Of a stretch of DNA of 12,438 nt, positions 1 through 5,970 are shown in pieces. Positions within the stretch are counted from its first letter, which is position 1, and each line of letters starts with the position of its first letter. The notes under the pieces were generated by a model. It was given only the letters and a program-made list of their open reading frames with translations, searched no databases and was not told where the DNA came from. The DNA comes from Gallionellales bacterium CG03_land_8_20_14_0_80_55_15 (lineage in GTDB: Bacteria; Pseudomonadota; Gammaproteobacteria; Burkholderiales; Gallionellaceae): NCBI GenBank assembly GCA_002780675.1, contig PEUR01000107.1, forward strand, positions 1 to 12,438, given 5' to 3'. The translations under genes were made by a program, and so were the position numbers.

Positions 1-735
1 TTTTTCGCTGATGGCATGAAAAATAGTGGGATGTAACGCCAATTTATTGCGGTTCATGTATTCCACGAAACTTCTGATACCGCCGCTGAACGCGAAGTTT
101 TCTTCCTTGCCATTGCGCTGGTCAATCAGCGCAATTTTTACGCCGTTGTTCAAAAATGAAAGTTCGCGCAAGCGTTTGGCAAGAATATCGAAATGATATT
201 CGATCTCTCCAAAAGTTTCCGTTGCCGCCAGGAAATGCACGATAGTGCCTTTCCTTTTGGAATCTCCCACCACCCTGAGCGGGGCGACCGGGTCGCCGTG
301 ACGGAATTCCATAAAGTGTTCTTTACCGTCGCGGTAGATAGTCAATTTAAGCCATTCCGACAAAGCGTTAACTACCGAAACACCTACTCCGTGCAAACCG
401 CCGGATACTTTATAGGAATTGCTGTCAAATTTACCCCCCGCATGGAGGATGGTCATAATAACTTCAGCGGCAGAACGGCCTTCTTCCTTATGTATGTCGG
501 TAGGAATTCCCCGGCCATTGTCGCTGACACTGATCGAATTGTCCGCATGAATGATGACGTTGATTTCATTACAATGCCCTGCCAATGCTTCATCAACTGC
601 GTTATCCACAGCTTCAAATACCATATGGTGCAAGCCGGTGCCGTCATTTGTATCGCCGATGTACATACCCGGACGTTTACGGACTGCTTCCAGACCTTTT
701 AGCACTTTGATACTAGTTGAATCGTATTCACTCAT
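1..735 (-). CDS. gyrB: DNA gyrase subunit B, N-terminal part (runs off left edge)
   Basis: ATPase subunit of the A2B2 type II topoisomerase that introduces negative supercoils. The window holds the first 245 codons, read leftwards from ATG 735-733; the C-terminal part lies outside. The GHKL ATPase domain is clear. The start [20 protein letters not shown] is followed by RPGMYIG; the catalytic base is E41 in [12 protein letters not shown], with N45 as Mg ligand. Further on come DNGRGIP (D72, adenine contact) and the ATP lid SGGLHGVG around residues 111-118. The segment [13 protein letters not shown] leads into the transducer domain. A GGAAAG ribosome binding site (747-742) sits 6 nt before the ATG and supports this start. 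Its neighbour upstream is dnaN with no recF between. ParE of topoisomerase IV is the alternative, but the origin context and close GyrB likeness favour gyrB. Confidence 0.97.
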   Translation of the reverse strand, partial: MSEYDSTSIKVLKGLEAVRKRPGMYIGDTNDGTGLHHMVFEAVDNAVDEALAGHCNEINVIIHADNSISVSDNGRGIPTDIHKEEGRSAAEVIMTILHAGGKFDSNSYKVSGGLHGVGVSVVNALSEWLKLTIYRDGKEHFMEFRHGDPVAPLRVVGDSKRKGTIVHFLAATETFGEIEYHFDILAKRLRELSFLNNGVKIALIDQRNGKEENFAFSGGIRSFVEYMNRNKLALHPTIFHAISEK

Positions 736-758
736 CGGTTTCTTTCCAGGTATTGATT

Positions 759-774
759 TGTTTCACGTGAAACA
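759..774. promoter_or_regulatory. parS centromere site (perfect 16-bp palindrome)
   Basis: TGTTTCACGTGAAACA is a perfect inverted repeat and matches the canonical bacterial parS consensus at all 16 positions. ParB is known to load on this sequence as a CTP-dependent clamp and spread, marking the origin region for ParA-driven segregation; both proteins are encoded about 9 kb to the right. The site lies in the dnaN-gyrB spacer, just upstream of the gyrB ribosome binding site, so bound ParB could also influence gyrB expression (inference). Confidence 0.95.
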
Positions 775-820
775 TTACACAAACAAAAAATGCAAAATGC
801 GTTGAAGTTAACTAGCCCAG

Positions 821-1921
821 CTAGATACGCATGGGCATGACCACATAGCGGAATTCCTGATTATCGGGAGAGGTAATCAAAATACTGCTATTGGGACTGC
901 CAAAAGAAAAAATAGCCTGTTCACTGTTGATGCTGTTCAAACCATCCAACAGATAATTGACGTTAAAGCCAATATCAATCGCCTCGCCGTGGTAATCCGT
1001 TTCAATCTCCACCTGAGCTTCTTCCTGTTCGCTGTTGCTGCTTATTACACTCAGATTTTTCTCGGTAAGAACAAAACGTACCCCCCTGAATTTTTCATTC
1101 GACAAGATGGCTGCGCGTTGCAATGCTTGTTGTACCAGCGTCCGGTTCATGCTCAGGTGGTTGCTGTAATCAGGTATAACTCTTTGATAATCAGGGAATT
1201 TTCCTTCAATCAATTTGGTAACTAGCTGAATTCCTGAAAAACTGGTTTTTAGTTGTTGATCTGAGAACTCAAGTTCAATTGCACTGTCATCATCGGCAAG
1301 CAGTTTTGCGAGTTCCATGACTGCCTTGCGAGGGATGATGATTTCCTGTTTCGCTAAATCCGCTTCGATGGTGATGGCATTGTATGCCAGCCTGTGTCCA
1401 TCGGTTGCAACAGCTTTGAGCTTGTTGCCTTCAACACCCAGCAACACGCCATTCAGATAGTAACGCACATCTTGTTGAGCCATAGCGTATTGAATTGAGC
1501 CTAGCAGCAATTTCAGCGCATTCTGGCTTAACGTGATTTTATTGCTGTTTTGTAATTGATTGCTTAGTTTGGGAAAATCCTGTGCCGGCAAGGTTTGCAG
1601 ATTGAATCTGCTTTTATTTGATTTTATTTGAGCTTTGTTTTCTTTGACTTCAATGGAAATTTTGCTCTGGTCTGGAAGGATACGCAGGATGTCCTGAAGT
1701 TTTTTACCGCCAACTGTAATGGCAGCACTGGAATCGTCATCCGTTTCGATGGTGTTGGTAATTTGAATTTCAAGATCAGTCGCAGTAAGTTTTATTTTAC
1801 CATTTTCCTTTTCTATCAATATGTTAGATAAAATAGGCATGGTTTGTTTACGTTCGACGACACCCACCACCACTTGCAGAGGTTTCAACAAAGCTTCTTT
1901 TTCTATTTTCTGTATAAACAT
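821..1921 (-). CDS. dnaN: DNA polymerase III beta sliding clamp
   Basis: Ring-shaped homodimeric clamp that encircles DNA and tethers DNA polymerase III and other clamp-binding proteins. From ATG 1921 the product is 366 residues, the same length as the E. coli protein. It begins MFIQKIEKEALLKPLQVVVG and continues with the family hallmark TMPILSNILIE. Other clamp features are the central ATDGHRLAY segment and the C-terminal YVVMPMRI, the end that forms part of the partner-binding pocket. A TTG codon 18 nt upstream (1939) would add six residues (MLGIYI); I reject it because it has no better ribosome binding site and the ATG matches the family length. The nearest purine-rich stretch, TTAGG, is 10 nt upstream and weak. 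The gene follows dnaA in the same direction after a 197-bp spacer and is probably co-expressed with it. Confidence 0.97.
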   Translation of the reverse strand: MFIQKIEKEALLKPLQVVVGVVERKQTMPILSNILIEKENGKIKLTATDLEIQITNTIETDDDSSAAITVGGKKLQDILRILPDQSKISIEVKENKAQIKSNKSRFNLQTLPAQDFPKLSNQLQNSNKITLSQNALKLLLGSIQYAMAQQDVRYYLNGVLLGVEGNKLKAVATDGHRLAYNAITIEADLAKQEIIIPRKAVMELAKLLADDDSAIELEFSDQQLKTSFSGIQLVTKLIEGKFPDYQRVIPDYSNHLSMNRTLVQQALQRAAILSNEKFRGVRFVLTEKNLSVISSNSEQEEAQVEIETDYHGEAIDIGFNVNYLLDGLNSINSEQAIFSFGSPNSSILITSPDNQEFRYVVMPMRI

Positions 1922-2118
1922 AATATAAATACCTAACAATAATAATAATGTGGCCTGTTTGCGTGGATAAGTCTAAAAATGTCTTTCAAACCAGTTTGTT
2001 GAATATAAAACGCAGTTGTTATTTTGCTGTTTGTTAATGGGATGGCTAATGTGGGTAAGTTTATCTGTACCGTTTTTAATTGCAATGTCCACATTTCATC
2101 CACAATTTAATCACAGCT
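1922..2118. other. dnaA-dnaN intergenic region, candidate oriC
   Basis: A 197-bp AT-rich spacer holding several 9-mers close to the DnaA box TTATCCACA. On the plus strand: ATGTCCACA (2085-2093, 7/9), TCATCCACA (2096-2104, 8/9) and TTAATCACA (2107-2115, 7/9). In the reverse orientation: CGTGGATAA (1962-1970, 8/9) and TGTGGGTAA (2050-2058, 8/9). The dnaN-proximal end (1922-1950) is almost pure A/T with an AATAATAATAAT run and could be the unwinding element. A cluster of boxes beside an AT-rich tract is typical of origins, and the dnaA-dnaN spacer is a common origin site. No box here is a perfect match, and gene orientation diverges one gene further right, so the origin might instead lie at 3475-3630 or be split across both. 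Confidence 0.55.
2085..2115 (+). promoter_or_regulatory. Three tandem DnaA-box-like 9-mers with 11-bp period
   Basis: ATGTCCACA, TCATCCACA and TTAATCACA start at 2085, 2096 and 2107. They share one orientation, are separated by 2-bp spacers, and match TTATCCACA at 7, 8 and 7 of 9 positions. An 11-bp repeat is about one helical turn and would place DnaA protomers on one face of the DNA. The array ends four bases before the dnaA stop codon complement. Confidence 0.5.
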
Positions 2119-3474
2119 TTATCCCGTCAGAGTCTGGAGCAAGATTTTATAGTCGGCATCCATCGTGGTATCGCTGGTTCTTAACGCAGTTATTGTCTGA
2201 CAGGCGTGAATTACCGTGGAGTGATCTTTGCCACCAAAAGAATTACCAATTTCCGGTAGGCTCATCGGAGTAAGTTCGCGTGCCAATGTCATGGCAATCT
2301 GTCTTGGGCGGGTCAGATTTCGGGTGCGCCTTTTGGAAAGCATATCTGCAATTTTTATGCGGTAATAGTCAGCAACTGTTTTTTGAATATTATCAATGGA
2401 AATCTGTCTGCTTTGAGCGACCAGAATATCCTTGAGTGCCTCTTTTGCCGCTTCAACAGAAATGCTGCGTTTGTGAAATTTGGTATAAGCCTCCACGCGT
2501 TTAAGCGCACCTTCAAGTTCTCTGACGTTTGAATTGACATGTTTGGCAATAAAAAAAGCAACAGCATCGCTAAGCGCATAGCCGCTTAAAGTCGCTTTTT
2601 TAAGCAGAATAGCAACGCGCATTTCCAGTTCAGGCGGTTCTATGCCGATGGTCAATCCCCAGCCGAAACGTGAAATCAGACGACTTTCCAGCCCCGTTAA
2701 TTCTTTGGGGAAAGTATCGCTGGTAAGGATTACCTGCTTGTGTGAATCAACCAGGGTGTTGAAGGCATAAAAAAACTCTTCCTGAGTTTTTGCCTTACCG
2801 GCGAAAAATTGAATGTCATCAATCAGCAGCACGTCCAGAGAGTGATAATACTGCTTGAATTCCTCGAATTTATTGGTTTGGTAGGCTCGTACAACGTCGG
2901 CCACATAGCGTTCGGCGTGCATGTAGCAAACTTTTGCCTGTGGGTTATTGACCCTGATCTGGTTGCCTATAGCTTGAGCCAAATGTGTTTTACCTAGTCC
3001 AACGCCACCATAAATGAACAGCGGATTATAAGAAACTCCAGGTAATTCAGCTACTTGGGTAGCGGCTGCAAAGGCCAGTTGATTCGCTTTACCGATGACG
3101 AAATTTTCAAAAGTTAAACTTTGATTGAGTTTTCCGTAGCCCCTGAACGAGGTTTCTATTTTCGGTTTATTGTCTGCCGGCAATTTCTTTTTTTCTACCG
3201 CAGGCGGTGGAAGCGGAGCGTTTTTGGCCGTTGATTCTTCAATACGAAAATCGAATGGTGGTACTTCCGGGTAAGTCAGTTGCGCCAGACGTTTAATTTC
3301 GGGGAAGAAACGATCTTGAACAATTTTCAGTGTGAAAGTATTGGGTGCGGTTAAAACCAGACAGCCGTTGTCGTTGGATAACCGGAGTGGTTTTATCCAT
3401 GAGTTGAATTGTTGGGGGGGAAGGCTCTTTTCAAATGAGCGCAAACAGGTATCCCAGAAGGATTTTTCTTGCAT
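2119..3474 (-). CDS. dnaA: Chromosomal replication initiator protein DnaA
   Basis: AAA+ ATPase that binds DnaA boxes, melts oriC and loads the helicase. The 451-residue product has the four usual domains. Domain I is residues 1-80 (FWDTCLRSFEKSLPPQQFNSWIKPL). A Pro/Lys-rich linker spans about 81-108. The AAA+ core has Walker A GGVGLGKTH (156-164), Walker B LLIDD (216-220), sensor 1 LTSD (250-253), the arginine-finger segment ESRLISRF (263-270) and sensor 2 NVRELEGALKR (316-326). Domain IV, the DNA-binding domain, includes RTRNLTRPRQIAMTLARE and the signature GGKDHSTVIHA (414-424). The start is ATG 3474-3472; the preceding bases (CCGGTATAT) hold no good Shine-Dalgarno sequence, so translation may be kept weak. 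A consensus DnaA box overlaps the likely promoter upstream, consistent with autoregulation (inference). Confidence 0.98.
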   Translation of the reverse strand: MQEKSFWDTCLRSFEKSLPPQQFNSWIKPLRLSNDNGCLVLTAPNTFTLKIVQDRFFPEIKRLAQLTYPEVPPFDFRIEESTAKNAPLPPPAVEKKKLPADNKPKIETSFRGYGKLNQSLTFENFVIGKANQLAFAAATQVAELPGVSYNPLFIYGGVGLGKTHLAQAIGNQIRVNNPQAKVCYMHAERYVADVVRAYQTNKFEEFKQYYHSLDVLLIDDIQFFAGKAKTQEEFFYAFNTLVDSHKQVILTSDTFPKELTGLESRLISRFGWGLTIGIEPPELEMRVAILLKKATLSGYALSDAVAFFIAKHVNSNVRELEGALKRVEAYTKFHKRSISVEAAKEALKDILVAQSRQISIDNIQKTVADYYRIKIADMLSKRRTRNLTRPRQIAMTLARELTPMSLPEIGNSFGGKDHSTVIHACQTITALRTSDTTMDADYKILLQTLTG

Positions 3475-3516
3475 ATATACCGGAAAGAGTGAGGAAATTA
3501 GCTATAAAGTGGCTGC

Positions 3517-3545
3517 ATTCTACAGGCCATAACAAAACTTATCCA
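3517..3545 (-). promoter_or_regulatory. Possible dnaA promoter overlapping a DnaA box
   Basis: Read on the minus strand, TGGATA (3545-3540, 4/6 to TTGACA) and TAGAAT (3522-3517, 5/6 to TATAAT) are separated by 17 bp. This would start transcription about 35-40 nt before the dnaA ATG. The -35 element is inside the DnaA box at 3539-3547. The match is modest and other AT-rich hexamers exist nearby. Confidence 0.35.
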
Positions 3546-3547
3546 CA
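3539..3547 (+). promoter_or_regulatory. DnaA box (perfect consensus)
   Basis: TTATCCACA matches the high-affinity DnaA box at 9 of 9 positions. It lies in the 156-bp dnaA-rpmH spacer where the two transcription directions diverge. It may act in origin function, in dnaA autorepression, or both. I find only this one good box in the spacer. Confidence 0.75.
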
Positions 3548-3567
3548 AGCAACAAAGCAAATTTGTC

Positions 3568-3596
3568 TTGACACAAAGAAGCTAACATATTGTAAT
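3568..3596 (+). promoter_or_regulatory. Sigma-70 promoter for rpmH
   Basis: TTGACA (3568-3573, 6/6) and TGTAAT (3591-3596, 5/6) are separated by an ideal 17-bp spacer. Transcription would start near 3603, giving a leader of about 28 nt before the rpmH ATG. It is the best promoter I can see in the window and suits a ribosomal protein gene. It probably also feeds rnpA, yidD, yidC and mnmE. Confidence 0.8.
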
Positions 3597-3630
3597 GCCG
3601 CGTTTAATGACCCTCCGAGGATAAATTACA

Positions 3631-3765
3631 ATGAAACGCACATATCAACCTTCAGTAACTAGAAGAAAACGCACCCATGGATTTTTGGTTCGCATGAAAA
3701 CTCGTGCCGGTAGAGCGGTAATCCGTGCGCGCCGTGCCAAGGGCCGTGCAAAACTCGCTGTTTAA
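3631..3765 (+). CDS. rpmH: 50S ribosomal protein L34
   Basis: Small, very basic protein of the large ribosomal subunit. The 44-codon frame reads [20 protein letters not shown] and ends [10 protein letters not shown]. This is the near-universal L34 pattern (KRTYQPS, HGFxxRM, GRxVIxxRRxKGRxxL) at full family length. GAGG (3617-3620) lies 10 nt before the ATG as ribosome binding site. The gene stands at the head of the plus-strand cluster behind a near-consensus promoter, and its 3' end overlaps the likely rnpA start. Divergent rpmH and dnaA is a standard origin arrangement. Confidence 0.98.
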   Translation: MKRTYQPSVTRRKRTHGFLVRMKTRAGRAVIRARRAKGRAKLAV

Positions 3766-4117
3766 GCATCCCCAGAGCTTTACTGCCGCGCAACGTATTT
3801 CGCGCGGTGTTGGCTACAATAATTGTCTGAAATCACTAATGATTTCAGACAATTATTTCAAGATTTTTTTTGTACCGAATAATTTGCAATTAGCGAGACT
3901 GGGTATCGTTGCGGCCAAAAGGCTGATGCCGAGAGCGGTAGACAGAAATCTCGCCAAGCGCGAAATAAGACAACTTTTTCGCGTACATAAAATAAAATTT
4001 GTGGCGATTGATATTGTTGTCATGGTGCGTAAAACCGAACCATTAGACAAAGCTGCGAAAACAAACAGTTTGAGTAAACTTTTTAGTCGGGTAGTCACAC
4101 GATGCGCAGAATCCTGA
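3746..4117 (+). CDS. rnpA: Ribonuclease P protein component
   Basis: Protein cofactor of RNase P, which with the M1 RNA trims 5' leaders from pre-tRNAs. The diagnostic RNase P protein motif is [13 protein letters not shown] (residues 67-79 from this start), preceded by [16 protein letters not shown] and followed by DIVVMVRK. Length is 123 residues from GTG 3746, normal for the family. The start is uncertain: there is no ATG before 3839, and GTG codons in frame occur at 3725, 3734 and 3746. I chose 3746 because it puts the usual few residues before the first conserved segment ([11 protein letters not shown]). An AAGGG is only 2 nt away, which is tight. The start lies inside rpmH, so translational coupling is likely. 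The stretch [14 protein letters not shown] is encoded by a perfect inverted repeat and the N-terminal region appears a few residues longer than usual. The 3' end overlaps yidD by 16 nt. Confidence 0.93.
   Translation: MQNSLFKHPQSFTAAQRISRGVGYNNCLKSLMISDNYFKIFFVPNNLQLARLGIVAAKRLMPRAVDRNLAKREIRQLFRVHKIKFVAIDIVVMVRKTEPLDKAAKTNSLSKLFSRVVTRCAES
3818..3857 (+). repeat. Perfect 18-bp inverted repeat, 4-nt loop, inside rnpA
   Basis: The arms AATAATTGTCTGAAATCA (3818-3835) and TGATTTCAGACAATTATT (3840-3857) are exact reverse complements around the loop CTAA. Six bases after the right arm comes a run of eight T (3864-3871). In RNA this would be a long hairpin 52 nt after the rpmH stop, entirely within rnpA. 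The T run is offset from the stem, so it is not a textbook intrinsic terminator, but attenuation or RNA processing between rpmH and rnpA is plausible. An in-frame ATG (3839-3841) begins in the loop. Confidence 0.9.
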
Positions 4118-4311
4118 TTAAGGTGATACATGGCTACCAATATTTTATTAGCCCGCTCAGACCGCCTTCGTGTCGTTTTACCCCAAGTTGTTCACATTAC
4201 GCATGTGAAGCGTTGACCAAGCATGGCCTGTTAAAAGGTTTATGGTTGAGTATCAAGCGTCTAGTTCGCTGCAACCCCTGGCATCCAGGTGGCTACGATC
4301 CAATACCTTAA
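4102..4311 (+). CDS. yidD: Membrane protein insertion efficiency factor YidD
   Basis: Small protein associated with the inner membrane that assists YidC-dependent insertion of membrane proteins. The 69-residue product carries the complete family pattern. The N-terminal amphipathic stretch [19 protein letters not shown] is followed by [15 protein letters not shown] (C24, C30, C35), [17 protein letters not shown] and the terminal [13 protein letters not shown] (C57). Length is typical. Its ATG overlaps the last 16 nt of rnpA and yidC starts 18 nt after its stop, so the three are most likely one transcript. I see no strong Shine-Dalgarno sequence, in keeping with coupling to rnpA translation. 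Confidence 0.96.
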   Translation: MRRILIKVIHGYQYFISPLRPPSCRFTPSCSHYACEALTKHGLLKGLWLSIKRLVRCNPWHPGGYDPIP

Positions 4312-4329
4312 TCAATACAAAATACCATC

Positions 4330-5970
4330 ATGGACTTTCAGAGACTTTTCCTGTTTTTAATTTTTTCGTTTTCACTGATGATGGTGTGGGATGGCTGGCA
4401 ACGTTACCAGCATCCAGAGTTGGCTCAGCAAACTCAGACTGCATCCGTAAAATCTGATTTACCGGTAGCAACCACCAAGGCAGCCAGCGTCGCAGCACAA
4501 GCGGCGATTGTTGAGCAGTCGGCAAAGCAGGCAACCGGGAAAATTATCAAGGTTAAAACGGATTTTCTGGAAGCCGATATCAGCAGCGTAGGCGGAGATA
4601 TTCTGCAACTGGATTTTCTTAAACAACCCGCTGCCCAGGATAAAAATAAAAATTTTGTGCTATTCCAGAAAGGTGAGGGAAAACCTACTTATGTTGCTCA
4701 GTCAGGTTTGCTGGGCGCAGGGATGCCGAATCACAATAGTATTTTTACCAGCACTCAGGATAGTTACGAACTCAAGGATAATGCCGAGAAGATTCAGGTA
4801 AAGCTGGTTGCCGAAAGCGTGGGCGGCGTTCAAGTTACCAAACTGTTAACCTTCCATAAAAGCAGCTATGTAATTGATGTTGCTTATCAAATAGAAAACA
4901 ACAGCAGTGTGGCAATCAATACCTCGGCTTATTATCAGTTTATTCGGGATAGTGAAGAACCTGTAGGGGGTTCCAAGATGGTGCCAACTTACACCGGACC
5001 TGCGGTGTATACGGAGCAGGAAAAATTCCAAAAAGTCGCATTTTCAGATATTGATAAAGCCAAGGTTGCCTATCCAAAGGAAGCAAATAACGGCTGGATA
5101 GGTATGTTGCAGCATTATTTTGTGGCAGCCTGGATTCCTGAGCAAAAAACCAATCGCGAGTATTTCACGCGCAAACTGGAGAGTGGTTTGTATTCAGCGG
5201 GGGTGGTTATACCCGTACCGGCAATCGCGGCGGGACAAAAATCTCTTGTAAATGTCGCTCTTTACGCGGGACCTGCCCAGTCTTCAATCAACGATATTGC
5301 GCCAGGATTGGGGTTGTCGGTGGATTATGGCTGGCTGACCGTTTTGGCGACTCCTATTTTTTTGATGCTGACTTTCCTGCATGGCATTGTGCAAAACTGG
5401 GGAGTGGCGATTATTCTGCTTACCTTGTTGATTAAATTAGCATTTTTTCCATTGTCGGCGGCCAGTTACCGTTCCATGGGCAAGATGCGTCTGGTTGCTC
5501 CCAAGCTGGAAAAAATCAAGCAGCAGTATGGCGATGATCGTGAACGACTGAACCGCGCCATGATGGATTTGTACAAGACCGAGAAAATCAACCCGCTGGG
5601 CGGCTGTCTGCCGGTTTTGATCCAGATACCGGTATTTATCGCCTTGTATTGGTCTATTCTGGCCAGCGTCGAGATGCGCTATGCCCCATTCTTTGGCTGG
5701 ATTACCGACTTATCAACCGCTGACCCTTACTATATCTTGCCGTTGATCATGGGTGCCAGTATGTATTTGCAATCCAAACTTAATCCTGTTCCGGCTGATC
5801 CTTTGCAGGCTAAAGTCATGCAGATTATGCCGATTGCATTCAGTGTGGTGTTTTTCTTCTTCCCTGCGGGGCTGGTGCTGTATTCGATTGTCAATAATGG
5901 TTTGTCCATCGCGCAGCAGTGGTATATCACGCGTAACGTAGAGGCAGAGGGTGCAGCAGCAAAACGCTGA
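4330..5970 (+). CDS. yidC: Membrane protein insertase YidC (Oxa1 family)
   Basis: Inner-membrane insertase and chaperone that acts alone or with SecYEG. The 546-residue product has the Gram-negative layout. TM1 is about residues 5-21. A long Ala/Gln-rich linker leads to the periplasmic beta-sandwich domain, about 70-325, and five C-terminal helices follow. TM2 is about 357-375 (NWGVAIILLTLLIKLAFFPLS). The cytoplasmic coiled-coil hairpin is about 385-415 (KMRLVAPKLEKIKQQYGDDRERL), followed by NPLGGCLPVLIQIPVFIALYW (421-441). DPYYILPLIMGASMYLQ and PAGLVLYSIVNN mark the last helices. The groove position that is Arg366 in E. coli is Lys369 here, a conservative change. The positive tail is short. 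No clear Shine-Dalgarno sequence precedes the ATG. The known YidC client ATP synthase is encoded further along the same strand. Its last 20 nt overlap mnmE. Confidence 0.97.
   Translation: MDFQRLFLFLIFSFSLMMVWDGWQRYQHPELAQQTQTASVKSDLPVATTKAASVAAQAAIVEQSAKQATGKIIKVKTDFLEADISSVGGDILQLDFLKQPAAQDKNKNFVLFQKGEGKPTYVAQSGLLGAGMPNHNSIFTSTQDSYELKDNAEKIQVKLVAESVGGVQVTKLLTFHKSSYVIDVAYQIENNSSVAINTSAYYQFIRDSEEPVGGSKMVPTYTGPAVYTEQEKFQKVAFSDIDKAKVAYPKEANNGWIGMLQHYFVAAWIPEQKTNREYFTRKLESGLYSAGVVIPVPAIAAGQKSLVNVALYAGPAQSSINDIAPGLGLSVDYGWLTVLATPIFLMLTFLHGIVQNWGVAIILLTLLIKLAFFPLSAASYRSMGKMRLVAPKLEKIKQQYGDDRERLNRAMMDLYKTEKINPLGGCLPVLIQIPVFIALYWSILASVEMRYAPFFGWITDLSTADPYYILPLIMGASMYLQSKLNPVPADPLQAKVMQIMPIAFSVVFFFFPAGLVLYSIVNNGLSIAQQWYITRNVEAEGAAAKR

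Noticed and set aside
602..610. Perfect DnaA box TTATCCACA inside gyrB
   Set aside because: It encodes the conserved VDN of the GyrB ATPase motif (GTG GAT AAC region on the minus strand), so coding constraint explains it; it stands alone, far from the other boxes.
193..702. Plus-strand reading frame of 169 codons over gyrB
   Set aside because: It lies entirely opposite the conserved GyrB ATPase domain and looks like no known protein.
1922..1939. Upstream TTG start for dnaN
   Set aside because: It adds six residues not seen in the family, and ATG 1921 gives the standard 366 residues.
2016..2273. Plus-strand reading frame of 85 codons across the dnaA-dnaN spacer
   Set aside because: More than half of it lies opposite the dnaA DNA-binding domain and the rest covers DnaA boxes; no motif and no ribosome binding site.
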